The position numbers were made by a program, and so were the translations under genes. The notes beneath the pieces were generated by a model that worked only from the letters and a program-made list of their open reading frames with translations, had not been told where the DNA came from and did not search any database. Below, piece by piece: positions 9,285-17,710 of a stretch of DNA of 64,000 bases. Positions within the stretch are counted from its first letter, which is position 1; the number at the start of each line of letters is the position of its first letter. Source of the stretch: Bacteroidales bacterium UBA3810 (GTDB lineage: Bacteria; Bacteroidota; Bacteroidia; Bacteroidales; Paludibacteraceae); contig DFEE01000010.1 of NCBI GenBank assembly GCA_002368645.1, positions 1 through 64,000 of the forward strand, written 5' to 3'.

Positions 9285-9346
9285 GGTGATCCGGTCACCC
9301 GGGAACCTTGAACGCATCCTCCCGCCCCTTATGGGGAGGGTCGGGG
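9285..9346. repeat. pair of GC-rich palindromes between convergent genes
   Basis: A 15-base palindrome (GGTGA/TCACC arms, 9285-9299) is followed by a C-rich/G-rich hairpin around CCCCTTATGGGG (9318-9346). Both lie between the DUF4270 gene and the gcvH terminator. They resemble intergenic REP-type palindromes. Their role is unknown. Confidence 0.45.
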
Positions 9347-9376
9347 AAAGGCTCCGGTATCCCGGAAAAACATCCA

Positions 9377-9408
9377 TAAAAAAAAGAGAGCATCGGTCGA
9401 TGCTCTCT
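9377..9408 (-). terminator. rho-independent terminator of gcvH
   Basis: An 11-bp perfect stem (AGAGAGCATCG with its complement, 9385-9408) is followed on the minus strand by a run of seven T. It lies directly downstream of gcvH. The plus side has only a weak T tract, so it acts mainly for gcvH. Confidence 0.8.
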
Positions 9409-9432
9409 TCGTATATTATCACAACTGTCAGG

Positions 9433-9807
9433 TTAGAGAATTGCTTGGTATTGTTCCGCATCAAGCAGGTTATCCAACTCGGCAGGGTCGTTGATGGCAA
9501 TCTTAATAATCCACCCTTGACCATACGGGTCGTTGTTGACCAGTTCGGGATGATCATTGAGTTCCTCGTTGATCTCAAGCACCTCGCCGGTGGCGGGCAT
9601 ATTGAGGTCACTAACTGTCTTAACGGCTTCGATAGAACCAAATACTTCGCCTTGACCGATAGTCTCGCCGACTGTATCCACATCCAAGAAAACAATTTCA
9701 CCTAACTCAGACTGAGCATAATCAGTAATGCCTACATAGGCATAATCTCCTTCGGGACGAATCCACTCATGCTCTTTTGTGTACTTAAGATTAGCAGGGA
9801 AAGTCAT
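9433..9807 (-). CDS. gcvH: glycine cleavage system H protein
   Basis: The H protein carries the lipoyl-bound methylamine group between the P, T and L proteins of glycine cleavage. The 124-residue length is typical. The start MTFPANLKYTKEHEWIR, the GITDYAQSELGEIVFLD segment and the lipoylation site SIEAVKTVSDLNMP (the lysine in EAVK) are all present, as is the C-terminal DPYGQGWIIKI. It lies 41 bases downstream of the GldJ-like gene on the same strand and is followed by a strong terminator, so it is probably the last gene of that unit. The other glycine cleavage genes are not in the window. Confidence 0.97.
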   Translation of the reverse strand: MTFPANLKYTKEHEWIRPEGDYAYVGITDYAQSELGEIVFLDVDTVGETIGQGEVFGSIEAVKTVSDLNMPATGEVLEINEELNDHPELVNNDPYGQGWIIKIAINDPAELDNLLDAEQYQAIL

Positions 9808-9848
9808 ATCAAATATTATTTAAAAATGATTATTAACACTTTATAAGA

Positions 9849-11447
9849 TTAAATTCCGCTTGGGATTTGGTCTCCGAGGGTGGACATAGCGCAGCGGAAT
9901 CCGATTGTGGCAGAACTCTTGTCCTGATCAAGGTAACGACGGGTAGAGGGGTTGAGCCAATAGATACGGTCATTCCATGAACCGCCCTTATACACGCGCG
10001 AGTTCTTATCTATACGTTCGCAAAGGATGTCGGTCGGGTCCGTCTTGAACTCTGTGAGAGCATCCATCGTGGCGGAATCAATAACCAATGGGTAATCGGT
10101 ATGGAGGACGGAGGCAAAGTCGCCATCGCGGTAGTCGCGTTTATCCTCAGCACCGCCATAGGTTAGCTTAATCATACCGACAGAGTCCATCTGCAGGTTA
10201 CCCAAACTATCGCGGTCAGGACGCATGTAGATATTACCGCGGAAGGAGTTATACTCCGTAACCTCTTGGAAAGAAGTCTCGCGATAAACATCTAACACCC
10301 ATTCGTTGACATTACCGGCCATGTTATACAGTCCGAAATCGTTAGGTGCGTAAGCATCAACGGGGGCGGTAATCACATAGTGGTCATTCAGCGCACCGCT
10401 GACACCCATCATGTCGCCTCGTCCGCGGATGAAGTTGGCTTGCAGTTGGCCGACATTCTTCTTACTTAAGTCACGGGGGTGATAACCTGACCATGGATAA
10501 ATCTTTCCTTCAATGGTAAGACCATCTTCACCGGCAACAGGCGCATAGGCGGCAAACTCCCATTCAGCCTCGGTCGGCAAACGATAACCCGTCACGAAAA
10601 TACCATCCGCGCGAGTTGCTTTACGGAACTCGCCGTAACTGTCCGTGCGGGGGTGCTTGCCATAAGTAGGCGAGTAAGTCGGGTCAAGCAAATACTTCTC
10701 CGTGTTGAATACAAACTTATCGCGAATCCATTCATAACTGGGACGATAGAGGGTGATAATCTCGTCAGGGTTTTCGGGATTAGGTTGCTCAATGGCATCC
10801 ATCATATAGCCGGTAGCGGTTTCCCACTCGTCTTTGTAATTCTCATCATCCGTAGGAATAAGGTCTCCGAAAGGAGGAATAGCGATTGCGCCGGCGTTCA
10901 CGAGCGCCATCTCGTTCACGCGGTCGGTACGCCATTGGCAATAGGCCATCGCTTGAGTCCAACTAATGCCGACAATAGGATAGAACGAAAATGCAGGATG
11001 GGTGAAATAGTTTACCTCATAGGGGTCGTTGTATGCCAATTCGTCACGCCAAACCGTTTGGTCAGGGCGGGCTTTATCCACCAGCTCGGGGGCTACTTCA
11101 CCGAAAACCATCTCCAACCAATGGAGATACTCGTTCCAGTTCAAGTTGGTAATCTCATACTTATCCATATAGAATGAGCTGACGGTCAGCGTCCTGTTTG
11201 CATTATTACGCGGGGCGGTAAGGAACTCGTCCTTTTCGCCGATAGTGAATGTACCGCCCTGGATAGGAATCATGCCTACGGGATTAACATTCCCGACACC
11301 TTCTTGCGCTTCAAAATTAGTGGTATTGCGATCATAGTACGCCCAACCTGTTGTGTTAGACACTTTAGTGTTTAACTCACGAGTATTGCAGGCTGTCGCC
11401 AAAACTACCACACCGGATAAAATAAGAATCTTTGATAAGGTTTTCAT
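9849..11447 (-). CDS. GldJ/GldK-like SUMF1-fold lipoprotein
   Basis: This 532-residue lipoprotein (signal MKTLSKILILSGVVVLATAC) carries a formylglycine-generating-enzyme (SUMF1) fold: MIPIQGGTFTIGEKDEF, SFYMDKYEITNLNWNEY, the PIVGISWTQAMAYCQWR helix, YRLPTEAEWEFAA, GNVNEWVLDVYR, and KGGSWNDR with GFRCAMS at the end. The TTGWAYYDRNTTNFEA stretch after the signal points to GldJ rather than GldK. In Bacteroidota these lipoproteins support type IX secretion or gliding and are not enzymes. The porL/M/N genes that normally follow GldK/PorK are absent. A divergent promoter separates it from folP. The sprA gene at 55.7 kb supports a type IX system in this organism. Confidence 0.75.
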   Translation of the reverse strand: MKTLSKILILSGVVVLATACNTRELNTKVSNTTGWAYYDRNTTNFEAQEGVGNVNPVGMIPIQGGTFTIGEKDEFLTAPRNNANRTLTVSSFYMDKYEITNLNWNEYLHWLEMVFGEVAPELVDKARPDQTVWRDELAYNDPYEVNYFTHPAFSFYPIVGISWTQAMAYCQWRTDRVNEMALVNAGAIAIPPFGDLIPTDDENYKDEWETATGYMMDAIEQPNPENPDEIITLYRPSYEWIRDKFVFNTEKYLLDPTYSPTYGKHPRTDSYGEFRKATRADGIFVTGYRLPTEAEWEFAAYAPVAGEDGLTIEGKIYPWSGYHPRDLSKKNVGQLQANFIRGRGDMMGVSGALNDHYVITAPVDAYAPNDFGLYNMAGNVNEWVLDVYRETSFQEVTEYNSFRGNIYMRPDRDSLGNLQMDSVGMIKLTYGGAEDKRDYRDGDFASVLHTDYPLVIDSATMDALTEFKTDPTDILCERIDKNSRVYKGGSWNDRIYWLNPSTRRYLDQDKSSATIGFRCAMSTLGDQIPSGI

Positions 11448-11480
11448 ATCTAATTTCTACTAAATTCCAAAATAAGTGCG

Positions 11481-11488
11481 CAAAATTA
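11481..11488 (-). promoter_or_regulatory. -7 box for the GldJ-like gene (TAATTTTG on minus strand)
   Basis: This is a TAnnTTTG match on the minus strand, 33 bases before the ATG at 11447. A TTTG (-33 element) lies about 20 bases further upstream. Confidence 0.65.
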
Positions 11489-11551
11489 TAGTTTTTTTTT
11501 GACTTATGCAAATTTTTTGACATTTTTTTTGGTAATATGGTAAAAAAATGT

Positions 11552-11559
11552 TATTTTTG
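11552..11559 (+). promoter_or_regulatory. -7 box for folP (TATTTTTG)
   Basis: This TAnnTTTG match has a TTTG -33 element at 11528-11531, 20 bases upstream. It ends 3 bases before the folP ATG at 11563, so the transcript should start at or very near the start codon. Confidence 0.65.
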
Positions 11560-11562
11560 CAC

Positions 11563-12372
11563 ATGTTTTTACGATTAGGTAATCAATTGGTCGATTTGAG
11601 TCACCCTCAAGTGATGGCCATTATCAATATTACGCCGGATAGTTTTGTCCCGACGTGCCATTGTGTCACAGAGGTTGCTGCGCTGAAAGCTGCAGCTACT
11701 GCTCGGCAAGAAGGCGCTGCTATTTTAGACATCGGCGCTTGCTCCACCCGTCCGGGCGCTGTTCCTATAGATGAAGCAGGCGAGTGGAAGAGACTTCAAC
11801 CTGCTTTAAGGGCCATACGTAATGCCTTCCCGGATGCGATGATTAGTGTCGATACTTTTCGCGCGGAGATAGCGCGCAAAGCCATAGAACTATACGGGGT
11901 TAATATGATTAACGATATTTCCGGCGGCTCAGAGGAGATGTATCATGTGGTGGCGGAAAAGAAAGTGGCATATATTTTGACATATAATGAGCAGGAAACG
12001 ATTGGTACGCTTAAGAAAGGGGACATTGTGGTGCGGTGCTTGGATTTCCTTGTCCGTAGAGCGGATAGGCTTCATCGCTTAGGGGTATCAGATGTGATTG
12101 CCGACCCCGGATTCGGTTTTAACAAGACCTTGGAACAGAATTATGAGCTGCTTACTAATTTAAGGATGTTACAGCCTGCAGGGCTACCTCTATTAGTCGG
12201 TATCAGCCGTAAATCGATGATTTATAAACCACTTAACATCTCGCCCGAGGAGGCGCTCAATGGCACAACGGTGCTCCATACAATAGCTTTGCAAGGCGGG
12301 GCTGCCATTCTTCGGGTTCATGATGTGAAAGAAACTAAACAGGTAATTGAATTATGTTCTTATTGTTGCTAA
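11563..12372 (+). CDS. folP: dihydropteroate synthase
   Basis: FolP joins p-aminobenzoate to the pterin diphosphate in folate synthesis. The 269-residue TIM barrel shows VMAIINITPDSFVP (pterin site), LDIGACSTRPGA, SVDTFRAEIARKA, NDISGG, ADPGFGFNKTLEQNYELL, LLVGISRKSMIY and the C-terminal ILRVHDVKET. I chose the ATG at 11563 because the earlier one at 11548 would lie upstream of the -7 promoter box. It overlaps the next gene by 19 bases. In many Bacteroidota folP is followed by cdaA; here cdaA is close by but convergent. Confidence 0.95.
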   Translation: MFLRLGNQLVDLSHPQVMAIINITPDSFVPTCHCVTEVAALKAAATARQEGAAILDIGACSTRPGAVPIDEAGEWKRLQPALRAIRNAFPDAMISVDTFRAEIARKAIELYGVNMINDISGGSEEMYHVVAEKKVAYILTYNEQETIGTLKKGDIVVRCLDFLVRRADRLHRLGVSDVIADPGFGFNKTLEQNYELLTNLRMLQPAGLPLLVGISRKSMIYKPLNISPEEALNGTTVLHTIALQGGAAILRVHDVKETKQVIELCSYCC

Positions 12373-12905
12373 GTATATTAGAAACTTTATTTGCGACATT
12401 GAATCAGCAGGTTTTTCAGTCGGACTTTGTGCTCAGTGTGACTCAAGAATTAGCGCAACCCCGGAATATGTCCGGCTCCGTCATTATGAAAGGAGAGCAG
12501 TTTTCCGCCTCTATGAGCGGTATTGAAGCAGCTTATGACGGCAAGACCTTATATATGTACCAAAGCGATATAGATGAACTGACGCTTTCTAATCCTACCG
12601 CGGAGGAACTGACTGAAGTCAATCCTTTGGCGTTTGCGCAAGCTTTGGTTGCTACTGCCAATATCACAGAGCACGATTCGCGGGACGGCAAATCGGTCTA
12701 TGTTACCTTAACGCCTAAGAATCAGGAGGCCGGTATTAAGCGTTTTGTGGTTAAGATTAACCGTGAGAAACTACTTCCTCTGTCAGTTGAGATGCATGAA
12801 GGCAAACAAACAACGACATTGACTTTTAAAAATCCTCAATATACTAACATCACACCTTCCTTCGTATTAGAGAAGGATGGCGCCTATATCAACGATTTAC
12901 GATGA
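12354..12905 (+). CDS. LolA-like outer-membrane lipoprotein carrier
   Basis: This 183-residue protein has a short hydrophobic N-terminus (MFLLLLSILETLFATL) and a LolA-type beta fold: FVLSVTQELAQPRNMSG, IMKGEQFSASMSGIEAAYDG, KTLYMYQSDIDELTLSNPT, and ITPSFVLEKDGAYINDLR at the end. LolA proteins chaperone lipoproteins across the periplasm. The gene overlaps the end of folP and is followed by trxB with an ATGA overlap, so the three are probably one operon. The identity rests on fold pattern and length, not on a catalytic motif. Confidence 0.7.
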   Translation: MFLLLLSILETLFATLNQQVFQSDFVLSVTQELAQPRNMSGSVIMKGEQFSASMSGIEAAYDGKTLYMYQSDIDELTLSNPTAEELTEVNPLAFAQALVATANITEHDSRDGKSVYVTLTPKNQEAGIKRFVVKINREKLLPLSVEMHEGKQTTTLTFKNPQYTNITPSFVLEKDGAYINDLR

Positions 12906-13840
12906 CTTATAACGTACTGATTATCGGTTCCGGTCCTGCCGGTTACACCGCGGCAATTTATGCTTCACGCGCTAATCTTGAACCCTTGCTGATTGACGGG
13001 CCTCAACAAGGTGGTCAATTGACTACGACCACCATGGTGGAAAACTTCCCAGGTTATCCGGATGGTGTTGAGCCGTTCCAAATGATGGACGATTTGAGAC
13101 GCCAAGCAGAACGCTTCGGTACACGATTCATGAGCGGAAGGGTCACCAAACTGGAATTGAGTCAAGAGCCGCTTAAAGTTCCCCATAAAGTGTGGGTGGA
13201 AGATACGGAATTATTAGAGGCGAAGACGATTATTATCGCTACGGGTGCGGCTGCTAAATACTTAGGTATAGAGTCCGAGCGAACCTATCACGGTCGCGGT
13301 GTGAGTGCTTGCGCCACATGTGACGGCTTTTTCTACCGCAAGAAAGTGGTAGCGGTTGTCGGTGGCGGCGATACGGCGTGTGAGGAAGCGAGTTACCTCG
13401 CCGGACTCTGCGAAAAAGTCTATATGATTGTTAGGAAACCTTATTTGCGTGCTTCACAGATTATGCAGGATAGGGTGCTCAATAACCCTAAGATAGAGGT
13501 CTTATTTGAACATAACACCTTATGCCTGACCGGCGAAGGCAAAGTAGAAGGAGCTGACTTGGTCTATAAAAAGGGTAGCGCCGAGGAAGAGATAAGGCAT
13601 ATTGCTATCAGCGGTTTCTTCCTCGCTATCGGGCATAAACCCAATACGGATTTATTTAAAGACTATCTTAATCTCAATGAAGAAGGCTATATCTTAACCG
13701 AGGGTGCAAGCACCAAGACCAATATAGCCGGAGTGTTCGCCGCTGGCGATTGTGCAGACCCCACCTATCGACAAGCCATTGTGGCAGCCGGTTCGGGCTG
13801 TAAAGCAGCTTTGGATGCGGATAAGTTCTTGAAGAATTAA
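12902..13840 (+). CDS. trxB: thioredoxin reductase
   Basis: TrxB passes electrons from NADPH through FAD to thioredoxin. The 312-residue protein has the N-terminal FAD motif IIGSGPAGYTAAIYASRAN, the redox-active pair CATC in SACATCDGFFYRKK, the NADPH motif VVGGGDTACEEASYLAG, and the C-terminal FAD motif GVFAAGDCADPTYRQAIVA. Length and domain order are standard. Its ATG overlaps the lolA-like stop by 4 bases. It converges with cdaA, only 5 bases from the cdaA stop. Confidence 0.97.
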   Translation: MTYNVLIIGSGPAGYTAAIYASRANLEPLLIDGPQQGGQLTTTTMVENFPGYPDGVEPFQMMDDLRRQAERFGTRFMSGRVTKLELSQEPLKVPHKVWVEDTELLEAKTIIIATGAAAKYLGIESERTYHGRGVSACATCDGFFYRKKVVAVVGGGDTACEEASYLAGLCEKVYMIVRKPYLRASQIMQDRVLNNPKIEVLFEHNTLCLTGEGKVEGADLVYKKGSAEEEIRHIAISGFFLAIGHKPNTDLFKDYLNLNEEGYILTEGASTKTNIAGVFAAGDCADPTYRQAIVAAGSGCKAALDADKFLKN

Positions 13841-13845
13841 AATAG

Positions 13846-14634
13846 CTATTGCATACCTAATGCCTTGATAACCAAAGGCAGAAGTTCGCTCTCATCGATA
13901 TCGCTAATCGTGGCTATATCGGTGAGAGATGCTATTTGTGCTACCGATATATGTCCGGTTTCCTCCGAGACAACGATAGCTGTAGCGCCGGTCATTTCGG
14001 TGATACCCAATGCCGCTCGATGTCGTAGCCCGAATGACTGCGGTATCGTGGTATCTTTGCTAACCGGTAAAATTGCTCCGGCTGCAAGGATACGGTTATT
14101 ATCCACAATGAGAGCCCCGTCGTGAAGGGGACTGTTTTTAAAGAAGATATTCTCTATCAGTCGTGTCGAGAGACGGGCATCAATACGTTCCCCCGTGTCG
14201 GCATAGGCTTTCAGATCATGATGACCGGCGAGCACAATCAGCGCACCGGTCTTGGTACGAGACATATCTTGGCAGGCACGCACAATCATCATCGCTGTCT
14301 GGCGGGTCGTTTCTTCATTCGACATCGTTCGGTCTCTAAAAGTGAGTCGTCCGCTGAAACGCGAACCGAGGTTGTAGAAAAAGGTGCGTATCTCTTCCTG
14401 AAAGATGACAATGATGGCAATCGCTCCTACATCAATAATGCGGTCAAAGAATGCTCCCGTCAAACCTAAGTGCAGAACATTGCGTATAAAAACCCATACT
14501 GCCAAAAAGGCAAAAATCCCCCAGAAAAGGTTGGTGGCGCCGGAACGCTTAAGGATTTGATAAATACCGAACAGGATACCTGCAAAAAGCAGGATATCCA
14601 AGACATCTCCCCATGTGATTGGTAAACCGAACAT
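13846..14634 (-). CDS. cdaA: diadenylate cyclase (c-di-AMP synthase)
   Basis: This 262-residue membrane-bound cyclase makes cyclic di-AMP from two ATP. Three N-terminal membrane helices lie between about residues 8 and 80, followed by the DisA-N domain with its catalytic motifs DGALIV and RHRAALGI (aspartate of DGA and the RHR site). This is the CdaA (DacA) type, the usual form in Bacteroidota. The gene begins on the base after the ftsK stop codon, so the pair is translated together. In other phyla CdaA is linked to cell-wall genes; here it follows a chromosome translocase. Confidence 0.92.
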   Translation of the reverse strand: MFGLPITWGDVLDILLFAGILFGIYQILKRSGATNLFWGIFAFLAVWVFIRNVLHLGLTGAFFDRIIDVGAIAIIVIFQEEIRTFFYNLGSRFSGRLTFRDRTMSNEETTRQTAMMIVRACQDMSRTKTGALIVLAGHHDLKAYADTGERIDARLSTRLIENIFFKNSPLHDGALIVDNNRILAAGAILPVSKDTTIPQSFGLRHRAALGITEMTGATAIVVSEETGHISVAQIASLTDIATISDIDESELLPLVIKALGMQ

Positions 14635-17253
14635 TTATGCGAGTCCTTCCAATAATTTCTCAAGACTCTCAGGGTCTTGAATCAAGACATCCCGTCCCTT
14701 GGGTCCTTTATTAGGACCGACGATACCCAATGCTTCCAATTGGTCACTCAGTTTGCCGGCGCGGTTATAGCCAATCTCAAATGCTCGTTGCAACCGAGAG
14801 GTTGAGCCTTCTTGTTTAGCTACGACATAGCGCGCTACATCTGCAAACATCGGATCCAGATGACGGGTGTCAACAGAGCCGGGAGTGGGTGCATCTTCTT
14901 GTCCTTCAGGTACGTATTCCGGCAATTGGTATGGTTCAAGATAGCCTTGTTGAGAGTGGATATGGTTGACGATGGCTTCCACCTCAGGCGTGTCAACAAA
15001 GGCGCACTGGATACGCGTCAAATTACCCCCGCCGGAGTAGAGCATATCTCCCTTACCGATAAGTTGGTCAGCACCCTTTGTGTCTAATACGGTACGGCTA
15101 TCTACCACAGACTGCGTTCTAAAGGCGATACGGGTTGGGATGTTGGCTTTAATTGTACCGGTGACAATCTTGACATCCGGTCGTTGGGTAGCTAAAATCA
15201 TGTGCATGCCGACCGCACGGGCTTTTTGAGCAATACGCTGAATAGGACGTTCAACCTCTTTGCCGGCTTGCATAATGAAATCACCGTACTCGTCAATGAT
15301 GATGACGATATAGGGCATAAAGTGGTGGTGCAGAATCTTTTTAGTTACAACATTCTCAACCGCTTTCTCGGGATTAAGGTGCCGGCTGACGAACTTATCG
15401 TTGTAATCCTCAAGGTTACGGCATCCGGCTTCTGCCAATAGCGAATAACGGTCCTCCATCTCTATTACCAATGAGTTAAGGGTGTTGATCACTTTTTGGC
15501 AATCGGTAATGATGATATCCCTATCCTCTTGGTCCGGCATGGCGGCGAGGTAGTGCTTGATAAGCGGTTTATAGATGCTAAACTCAACCATCTTTGGGTC
15601 TACCAAAACAAATTTGAGTTCGGCAGGGTGCTTCTTATATAATAAGGAAGTAATAATAGCATTGAGTCCGACTGATTTACCTTGACCCGTAGCACCGGCA
15701 ACCAGGAGGTGCGGCGTCTTAGCCAGGTCGAAACAGAATACCTCATTGGTAATCGTTTTTCCCATCGCGACAGGGAGTTTCATCTTGCTCGTTTCCTCTT
15801 GGAATTTCTTCGAGGCAATGGCGCAATGCATGGAGACTACCTGCGGCTTTTCGTTAGGTACCTCTATACCCACCGTCCCTTTACCGGGCATAGGCGCAAT
15901 GATACGAATACCTATGGCGCTAAGGGACATCATGATATCGTTCTCAAGCGACTGAATCTTAGAAAGACGGGTTCCCGCCTTGGGCACAATCTCATAGAGC
16001 GTAACGGTCGGACCGATGGTGGCATGAATCTTCTCTACTTCCACATCATAATTGCGCAAGGTCTCAACGATGCGCCGGGCATTAGCTTGTTGCTCCTCTT
16101 GGTCAATGAGCGGGGCTGTCTCATTGTCATAAGTTTTAAGAAGAGTGAGAGACGGGAATTTATAGTTCGATAAATCTTTACGCGGATCATAAGGACCGAG
16201 TTTCTTAAGCAGATAATCGGGGTCATCTTCAGAGAGTTCCACCGCCTTTGTCTCCTCTATATCGATGCTTATGCTGTCAGTCGGCGAGACGCCGGAGTCA
16301 GCAACACTATGAGTCTCCACATTGAGCTGCACAGCCGCCGACACCGGCGTCACGCCGGCCGCTACGGCAGGTTGCTCTTCAGACTTCGGCTCGATTATCT
16401 CTACAACAGGTACAGCGCTGGACGCCGCGGCAGGTTGCTCTTCTGCCTCTACTTCCGGCTTGATTATCTCAACAACAGGAGCAGGTATGTTATCTTTGAT
16501 ATTGAGATTGACTTCAGCTGGTTCCGGCTCTTTCTTTTTGTGCTGCAAAAGCTTTTCCCATATCTTGACATCCATCAGTACGCAAAAGATGATGAACGAG
16601 ACCGCCAGCACGATAATCATGCCTGCGGGGTGCATATAGACAATACCGGCAGCGGCGATCGTCTCACCGACCTTGCCGCCTAAGCGAAAGAAGAGGTGCA
16701 GAGACGCAACTTGTTGGATAAATCCTAATAAGATAGACCCCCATAGTATCGCGAATAGGGAGGACAACAATAGCCGCCAATGTCTCACCTGCATGACCTT
16801 AAATAGAATCAAACCATAGACAAGAGACAGTATTGCCCAAATGACGGAAAGTAGCCCGAAGGTGTCATTGATGAGCCATTCACCCAACTGCGCTCCGGGA
16901 AGACCTAATATATTACGAATGTCTGCAACATGGCTCTGCCGAGCAGCTTTATCAAGCATGAGGATAGAAAAATCCTCTTTGCCGGTGAAGAAATAACATC
17001 CGTAGCTAAGCAATAATACCAATGCGAGGCAGCAGAGGATAAGACCGCTGATTATGCGAGTCTTAGGGTCGTTGAGAATCAAATTGGCGGTAGTTATAAA
17101 AGCCTCCCAACGTTGTTTGAAAGTAGGCTTTTCTACTGTTGACTTGCCGCTTCGGCTACTGCCCCCGCTGACACCGGCGTCACGCCGGCCGCCACGGCAG
17201 TCATTCTCAATGATGAGCAAGTCATTTGTGTTATTTTTGGGTTTACGAGGCAT
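14635..17253 (-). CDS. ftsK: FtsK/SpoIIIE DNA translocase
   Basis: This 872-residue septal DNA pump clears chromosome ends into daughter cells. It has four N-terminal membrane segments (about residues 65-225), a low-complexity acidic/proline linker (about 230-340), and the motor with Walker A GATGQGKSVGLN and Walker B VIIIDEYGDF. A C-terminal winged-helix gamma domain (TSRLQRAFEIGYNRAGKL) reads KOPS sites. The linker has an internal duplication (two VVEII-P-EEQPA units). A 31-base GC-rich repeat sits at both the extreme N-terminus and the linker and is read in two different frames. A small membrane protein gene precedes it by 9 bases. Confidence 0.96.
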   Translation of the reverse strand: MPRKPKNNTNDLLIIENDCRGGRRDAGVSGGSSRSGKSTVEKPTFKQRWEAFITTANLILNDPKTRIISGLILCCLALVLLLSYGCYFFTGKEDFSILMLDKAARQSHVADIRNILGLPGAQLGEWLINDTFGLLSVIWAILSLVYGLILFKVMQVRHWRLLLSSLFAILWGSILLGFIQQVASLHLFFRLGGKVGETIAAAGIVYMHPAGMIIVLAVSFIIFCVLMDVKIWEKLLQHKKKEPEPAEVNLNIKDNIPAPVVEIIKPEVEAEEQPAAASSAVPVVEIIEPKSEEQPAVAAGVTPVSAAVQLNVETHSVADSGVSPTDSISIDIEETKAVELSEDDPDYLLKKLGPYDPRKDLSNYKFPSLTLLKTYDNETAPLIDQEEQQANARRIVETLRNYDVEVEKIHATIGPTVTLYEIVPKAGTRLSKIQSLENDIMMSLSAIGIRIIAPMPGKGTVGIEVPNEKPQVVSMHCAIASKKFQEETSKMKLPVAMGKTITNEVFCFDLAKTPHLLVAGATGQGKSVGLNAIITSLLYKKHPAELKFVLVDPKMVEFSIYKPLIKHYLAAMPDQEDRDIIITDCQKVINTLNSLVIEMEDRYSLLAEAGCRNLEDYNDKFVSRHLNPEKAVENVVTKKILHHHFMPYIVIIIDEYGDFIMQAGKEVERPIQRIAQKARAVGMHMILATQRPDVKIVTGTIKANIPTRIAFRTQSVVDSRTVLDTKGADQLIGKGDMLYSGGGNLTRIQCAFVDTPEVEAIVNHIHSQQGYLEPYQLPEYVPEGQEDAPTPGSVDTRHLDPMFADVARYVVAKQEGSTSRLQRAFEIGYNRAGKLSDQLEALGIVGPNKGPKGRDVLIQDPESLEKLLEGLA
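16340..16370. repeat. GC-rich dispersed repeat, copy A, within ftsK
   Basis: This 31-base element contains the palindrome CCGGCGTCACGCCGG. It is identical at 30 of 31 bases to copy B at 17170-17200. Here it encodes AVAAGVTPVSA in the FtsK linker. Confidence 0.9.
17170..17200. repeat. GC-rich dispersed repeat, copy B, within ftsK
   Basis: This is the second copy of the 31-base element, 830 bases from copy A and so in a different reading frame. Here it encodes CRGGRRDAGVS near the FtsK N-terminus. Confidence 0.9.
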
Positions 17254-17262
17254 AACTGTAGA

Positions 17263-17619
17263 TTATAAAAAGAGTACAATCATCAACATCATAATCATCA
17301 GCGACACAATCCAACTTATCCGCCGCGTGAAATTGTGCTTGAAATTCACCAGCGAGAATATAAGGAAACCTATCGCTATGAGGGAAAAAATTATATAGGG
17401 TATAGTCGCTTGTTGAGCGTTATTCAAAGCTACATGCTGCTCTGCCGCAACTCCTCTAAGACTTGGAATCTCAATAAGGTGAGAAGCTGTCCAATAGGCA
17501 TTTTCAAACTGATAGTCAAATTGCTGTGGTGCGTAGTAAATAGAGAACAGGTTAACTGTCCAGAGAATCTCTATAAGGAGAATTAAGTATAGCAGAATTT
17601 TCTTTTGAATATTACCCAT
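17263..17619 (-). CDS. small membrane protein of unknown function
   Basis: This is a 118-residue protein with three predicted membrane helices: one near the N-terminus (KILLYLILLIEILWTVNLF), one around IPYIIFSLIAIGFLIFSL, and one at the C-terminus (WIVSLMIMMLMIVLFL). I do not recognise the family. The start at 17619 is preferred over the ATG at 17661, because a -7 promoter box lies between them. It is the first gene of the unit with ftsK (9 bases) and cdaA, so a role at the envelope or division site is possible but unproven. Confidence 0.7.
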   Translation of the reverse strand: MGNIQKKILLYLILLIEILWTVNLFSIYYAPQQFDYQFENAYWTASHLIEIPSLRGVAAEQHVALNNAQQATIPYIIFSLIAIGFLIFSLVNFKHNFTRRISWIVSLMIMMLMIVLFL

Positions 17620-17638
17620 ATTATCGCAATTTAGCTTG

Positions 17639-17646
17639 CAAAAGTA
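17639..17646 (-). promoter_or_regulatory. -7 box (TACTTTTG, minus strand) for the ftsK unit
   Basis: This exact TAnnTTTG match on the minus strand lies 19 bases before the ATG of the small membrane protein that leads the ftsK-cdaA unit. Confidence 0.7.
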
Positions 17647-17678
17647 CAAAATTATTTGCATATATGCAAAAAAAAGTA

Positions 17679-17686
17679 TATTTTTG
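17679..17686 (+). promoter_or_regulatory. -7 box (TATTTTTG) for dacB
   Basis: This exact TAnnTTTG match lies 24 bases before the dacB ATG at 17711, back to back with the minus-strand promoter at 17639. Confidence 0.7.
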
Positions 17687-17710
17687 CAGCACTTTTATAG
17701 AAAATTGACC

